Shown here: piece by piece, positions 59,638-64,000 of the stretch
Layout: each line of letters starts with the position of its first letter
How positions within the stretch are numbered: the stretch's first letter is position 1
Origin: Mesorhizobium sp. CA14
Lineage (GTDB): Bacteria; Pseudomonadota; Alphaproteobacteria; Rhizobiales; Rhizobiaceae
NCBI RefSeq assembly: GCF_020165195.1
Contig: NZ_JAIUHR010000029.1
Span: forward strand, 1-64,000
Direction of reading: 5' to 3'
DNA length: 64,000 bases
Program-made: the position numbers and the translations under genes
The notes under the pieces: generated by a model
Told to the model about the DNA's origin: nothing
Database searches by the model: none
Seen by the model: only the letters and a program-made list of their open reading frames with translations

Positions 59638-59820
59638 TCAGGCGTTCAGCCAGCACTCGCAGAGCGCGTAGCCGTCCATCATCTCGCCATTGGGGTTCTT
59701 CACCCAGCCACCGACCTTCTTGGTGTTGGCGGCATCGACAAACTGGTTGAAGAACGGCACGATCAAGGCGCTTCGTCGCGCATCTTTTCCGCTTCGCATT
59801 GCAGTCGCATGGCAGCATTG
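59638..59820 (-). pseudogene. Frameshifted C-terminal remnant of an ABC substrate-binding protein
   Basis: On the minus strand the frame LIVPFFNQFVDAAN...GYALCECWLNA-stop (59768-59638) matches the C-terminus of the intact binding protein at 63432 (LIVPFFNQFVDA...GHALIECWLQA). Just upstream, in another frame, is AAMRLQCEAEKMRDEA, matching the preceding IMRDEG region. One base is missing at about 59767 relative to the intact gene, so the fragment is truncated and frameshifted. It sits between the ATPase and the phosphodiesterase gene and marks a lost second binding-protein gene. Confidence 0.85.
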
Positions 59821-59839
59821 CCGCGAAAAGTCTGGTGCC

Positions 59840-61494
<1,655 letters not shown>

Positions 61495-61495
<1 letters not shown>

Positions 61496-62316
61496 CAGCC
61501 GCGCCCTCCCTTCAGGCTCGTCGTGCGGTTGAGCACCCAGTCGGCGACGAGGTTGACCGAGATTGCCAGCACAGCGATTGCCGCCGCCGGGATCAGCGCC
61601 GCCGGAATGCCGAAGACGATGCCGTCCTTGTTCTCCTTGACCATGCCGCCCCAATCCGAATCCGGCGGCTGCACGCCAAGGCCGAGGAAGGACAGCGCCG
61701 ACAGGAAGAGCACCGCGAAGATGAAGCGCACGCCGAGCTCGGCCACCAGCGGCGACAGCGCATTGGGCAGGATCTCGCGGAAGATGATCCAGCCCTTGCC
61801 TTCGCCGCGCAATTTCGCCGCCTCGACGAAATCCATGACGTTGATGTCGACGGCGACAGCGCGCGAGAGGCGATAGACGCGGGTGGAATCCAGGATGCCC
61901 ATCACCAGGATCAGAGTCAGCGTGTTCGTCGGCAGCACGGACAACACGACGAGACCGAAGATCAGCGTCGGGATCGACATCAGAAGGTCGACGAAGCGCG
62001 ACAGCAGCGTGTCGAACCAGCCGCCGAACACCGCCGCCGTGAAGCCGAGGATCGAGCCCAGCGAGAAGGACAGCGCCGTCGCCGCCACCGCGATCTCCAT
62101 GGTGATGCGCGCGCCGTAGATCATGCGCGAGATAAGATCGCGGCCGAGATTGTCCGTGCCCAGCCAGTGCACCGCCGACATCGGCTCCCATACGTCGCCG
62201 ACGATCTCGCCATTGCCATGCGGCGCGACCCAGGGCGCGAAGATGGCGCAGAACGCGAAAGCGCCGGTCAGGATCAGTCCGATCCAGGCGGTGACTGGGA
62301 TTTGTCGTAGCGCCAT
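61495..62316 (-). CDS. Dipeptide-type ABC transporter permease (DppC/OppC type)
   Basis: 273 aa. An N-terminal membrane segment (PVTAWIGLILTGAFAFCAIFAPWVAPHG) is followed by HWLGTDNLGRDLISRMIYGAR, the family mark of DppC/OppC, and by the EAA-type loop VDINVMDFVEAAKLRGEGKGWIIFREILPN. Five or six membrane segments in total. It is the second permease of the operon. Confidence 0.92.
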
Positions 62317-62374
62317 TCGCCTCAGTTCCCCTTCTGGTCGTCTTGCATCCGGCCCGTCATTTCGGATGCTCCCG

Positions 62375-63334
62375 TCACTTCGGATGCCTCAGCCGCGGAT
62401 TGGCCACGATGGCGGCGATGTCCGCGACGATGTTGAGCGTGATGTAGACCGCGGCGAAGATCAGGCCGACCGCCTGCACCACCGGCACGTCGCGCTTGGC
62501 GACATGGTCGACCAGATATTGTCCCATGCCGGGATAGACGAAGATCACCTCGACCACCACGACGCCGACGATGAGATAGGCGAGGTTGAGCATGACGACG
62601 TTGACGACCGGCGCGATCGCGTTCGGGAAAGCATGCTTGCGGATAATGTCGAAGGGTTTCAGCCCCTTGAGCTCGGCCGTCTCGATGTAGGCCGACTGCA
62701 TGACGTTGAGAATCGCCGCGCGCGTCATGCGCATCATATGAGCGAGCACCACCAAGGTGAGCGCCGTGGCCGGCAGCACCACGGCCTGCAGCCTTTCGAG
62801 GAAAGGCGTGGAATCATCCACCGTCGAGATGCTCGGGAAAATCTGCCAGTGCACGGCGAACAGGAAGATCAGCACATAGCCGATGAAGAATTCCGGGAAC
62901 GATGTCGAGGCCAGCGCCAGGCCGGAGATCAGCTTGTCGACAAAGCCGTTGCGATAGCGCACCGCGATCAGGCCGAGAATGACTGCCAGCGGCACTGCCA
63001 CGACTGCTGCGCAGGCGGCCAGGAACAGCGTGTTCTTCAGCCGGGTGCCGATCGAGCTCGCAATGTCGAGCCCGCTCGACTGAGCCGTGCCGAAATCGCC
63101 ATGCAGGATGCCCCACAGCCAGTGCACGTAGCGCAGCCATGCCGGGTCGTTGAGCCCGAGCTGCTCGCGCAGGTTCGTCAGAGCCTCCGGCGTCGCCGAT
63201 TGGCCGAGGATCGCCTGGGCGACATCGCCCGGCAGGATCTGCGTGCCGGCGAAGATCAGCACCGAAACGGCCAAAAGAAGAACCAGGCCCAGCAAGATGC
63301 GCTGAGCGACCAATCTCAGGATCGGAGACGACAT
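62375..63334 (-). CDS. Dipeptide-type ABC transporter permease (DppB/OppB type)
   Basis: 319 aa with a first membrane segment (ILLGLVLLLAVSVLIFAGTQILPGD), a periplasmic stretch, and five more. The loop MRMTRAAILNVMQSAYIETAELKGLKPFDIIRKHAFPNA contains the EAA contact, and FVYPGMGQYLVDHVAKRDVPVVQAV is typical of DppB. It follows the binding-protein gene by about 97 bp on the same strand. Confidence 0.92.
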   Translation of the reverse strand: MSSPILRLVAQRILLGLVLLLAVSVLIFAGTQILPGDVAQAILGQSATPEALTNLREQLGLNDPAWLRYVHWLWGILHGDFGTAQSSGLDIASSIGTRLKNTLFLAACAAVVAVPLAVILGLIAVRYRNGFVDKLISGLALASTSFPEFFIGYVLIFLFAVHWQIFPSISTVDDSTPFLERLQAVVLPATALTLVVLAHMMRMTRAAILNVMQSAYIETAELKGLKPFDIIRKHAFPNAIAPVVNVVMLNLAYLIVGVVVVEVIFVYPGMGQYLVDHVAKRDVPVVQAVGLIFAAVYITLNIVADIAAIVANPRLRHPK

Positions 63335-63431
63335 CGGCTACCTGCAATGGTGAAGAAGGGATTACGCCCGCCTTCGGGCGGGCCATGAAGCCGGGAAGGG
63401 CCGGCTCGCGCCGGCCCTTCCTTATCCTTCG

Positions 63432-64000
63432 TCAAGCCTGCAGCCAGCACTCGATCAGGGCATGGCCGTTGCTGAGTTCCTGCGCCGGGTTGTCGACCCA
63501 GCCCTCGACGCCCTTGCCGGTCGCGTCGACGAACTGGTTGAAGAACGGCACGATCAGGCCGCCTTCGTCGCGCATGATCTCGCCCATGTCGCGATAGATC
63601 TTCTTGCGCTTGGCTTCGTCGAGCTCGCCGCGCGCCGCAAGCACCATCTTGTCGAAATCTGGGCGCTTCCAGCGGGTGTCGTTCCAGTCGGCGGTCGACA
63701 GATAGGCGGTCGAGTACATCTGGTCCTGGGTCGGGCGGCCGCCCCAGTAGGAGAGCGAGAAGGGCTGCTTGTTCCAGACTTCCGTCCAGTAGCCGTCGCC
63801 CGGCTCGCGCTTGATCTCGATCTTGATGCCGGCCTTGGCGCAGCTCTGCTGATAGAGCTGCGCGGCGTCCACGGCGCCCGGGAAGGCGACGTCCGAAGTG
63901 CGCAGCAGGATCGAGCCGCTGTGGCCGGATTTCTTGTAATGCGCAGATGCCTTTTCCGGATCGAACTTGCGCTGCTCGAAATCGCCCGCGAACAGCGGAT
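63432..64000 (-). CDS. Dipeptide-type ABC substrate-binding protein (5' end beyond the window)
   Basis: The C-terminal ~189 residues of a family 5 solute-binding protein. The frame is open to the right edge (…FDPEKASAHYKKSGHSGS, LLRTSDVAFPGAVDAAQLYQQ, WNKQPFSLSYWGGRPTQDQMY) and ends DNPAQELSNGHALIECWLQA. It is the first gene of the leftward transporter operon within view. The ligand is unknown. The decayed fragment at 59638 is a paralogue of its C-terminus. Confidence 0.9.
   Translation of the reverse strand, partial: PLFAGDFEQRKFDPEKASAHYKKSGHSGSILLRTSDVAFPGAVDAAQLYQQSCAKAGIKIEIKREPGDGYWTEVWNKQPFSLSYWGGRPTQDQMYSTAYLSTADWNDTRWKRPDFDKMVLAARGELDEAKRKKIYRDMGEIMRDEGGLIVPFFNQFVDATGKGVEGWVDNPAQELSNGHALIECWLQA

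Noticed and set aside
59015..59818. 267-codon minus-strand frame running through the binding-protein remnant and phosphodiesterase gene
   Set aside because: It is out of frame with both recognisable sequences and has no motif of its own.

Overview
The window looks like chromosome of a Mesorhizobium (alphaproteobacteria, Rhizobiales). This rests on high-GC coding with dense ATGA/TGATG stop-start overlaps, two tandem DUF680 small exported proteins (a family described mainly from Mesorhizobium), several rhizobial palindromic intergenic repeats, and agl, xyl, carnitine and amino-sugar loci typical of the group. I see no rRNA, tRNA, CRISPR array, complete insertion sequence or prophage. The window ends inside a substrate-binding protein gene at the right edge.

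Layout. 190-6704 (-) is a sugar ABC transporter with a Gfo/Idh/MocA dehydrogenase, headed by the MurNAc-6-P etherase murQ. It diverges from 6905-10747 (+), which holds a BadF-type amino-sugar kinase, a GntR regulator, a SIS-type GlcN-6-P deaminase and nagA. Together they can take up, phosphorylate and convert MurNAc/GlcNAc to fructose-6-P. Two matched TGGTATT direct-repeat operators lie in the divergent promoter. 10748-14757 holds a small hypothetical gene, a gntR-matB malonate pair without matA/matC, and rpe. 15048-20860 encodes two adjacent exported proteins, a propeller-like protein of 654 aa and a 1278-aa protein with DUF11-like and cysteine repeats. They share an unrecognised double-cysteine module and end at a strong terminator. 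21209-30329 is an alpha/beta hydrolase plus a betaine/carnitine catabolic operon (CaiD-like hydratase, ADP-forming CoA ligase, acyl-CoA dehydrogenase, carnitine 3-dehydrogenase, HD protein, beta-keto acid cleavage enzyme) and a divergent CdhR/GlxA-type regulator.

30356-37647 holds a cupin, a HAD phosphatase, a small protein, xylA, xylB, a SnoaL-like protein, a TPR protein and a LysE exporter. 37871-43900 holds an L,D-transpeptidase, a PPi-type phosphofructokinase, a metallo-hydrolase, an HtrA protease and a sulfite-oxidase-like/flavoreductase pair. 44368-44875 are the DUF680 paralogues. 44960-52930 is a complete alpha-glucoside system (aglEFGAK plus divergent LacI-type aglR) with two AAAGCGCTTT operators. 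53063-55572 is an FAD oxidoreductase, a LacI C-terminal gene remnant and an accessory HNH-type protein. 55773-58436 is an ECF sigma, anti-sigma and subtilase operon. 58717 to the right edge is a dipeptide-type ABC operon with a decayed second binding-protein fragment and a phosphodiesterase-like gene.

The items I would follow first are: (1) the paired exported proteins sharing a CC module; (2) the anti-sigma factor whose extracytoplasmic domain resembles the pro-region of the subtilase it is co-transcribed with; (3) the HD protein of the carnitine operon, which keeps PhnZ-like metal ligands but changes the substrate residues; (4) the lysine-rich tail on carnitine dehydrogenase; (5) two ~160-bp MITE-like elements.
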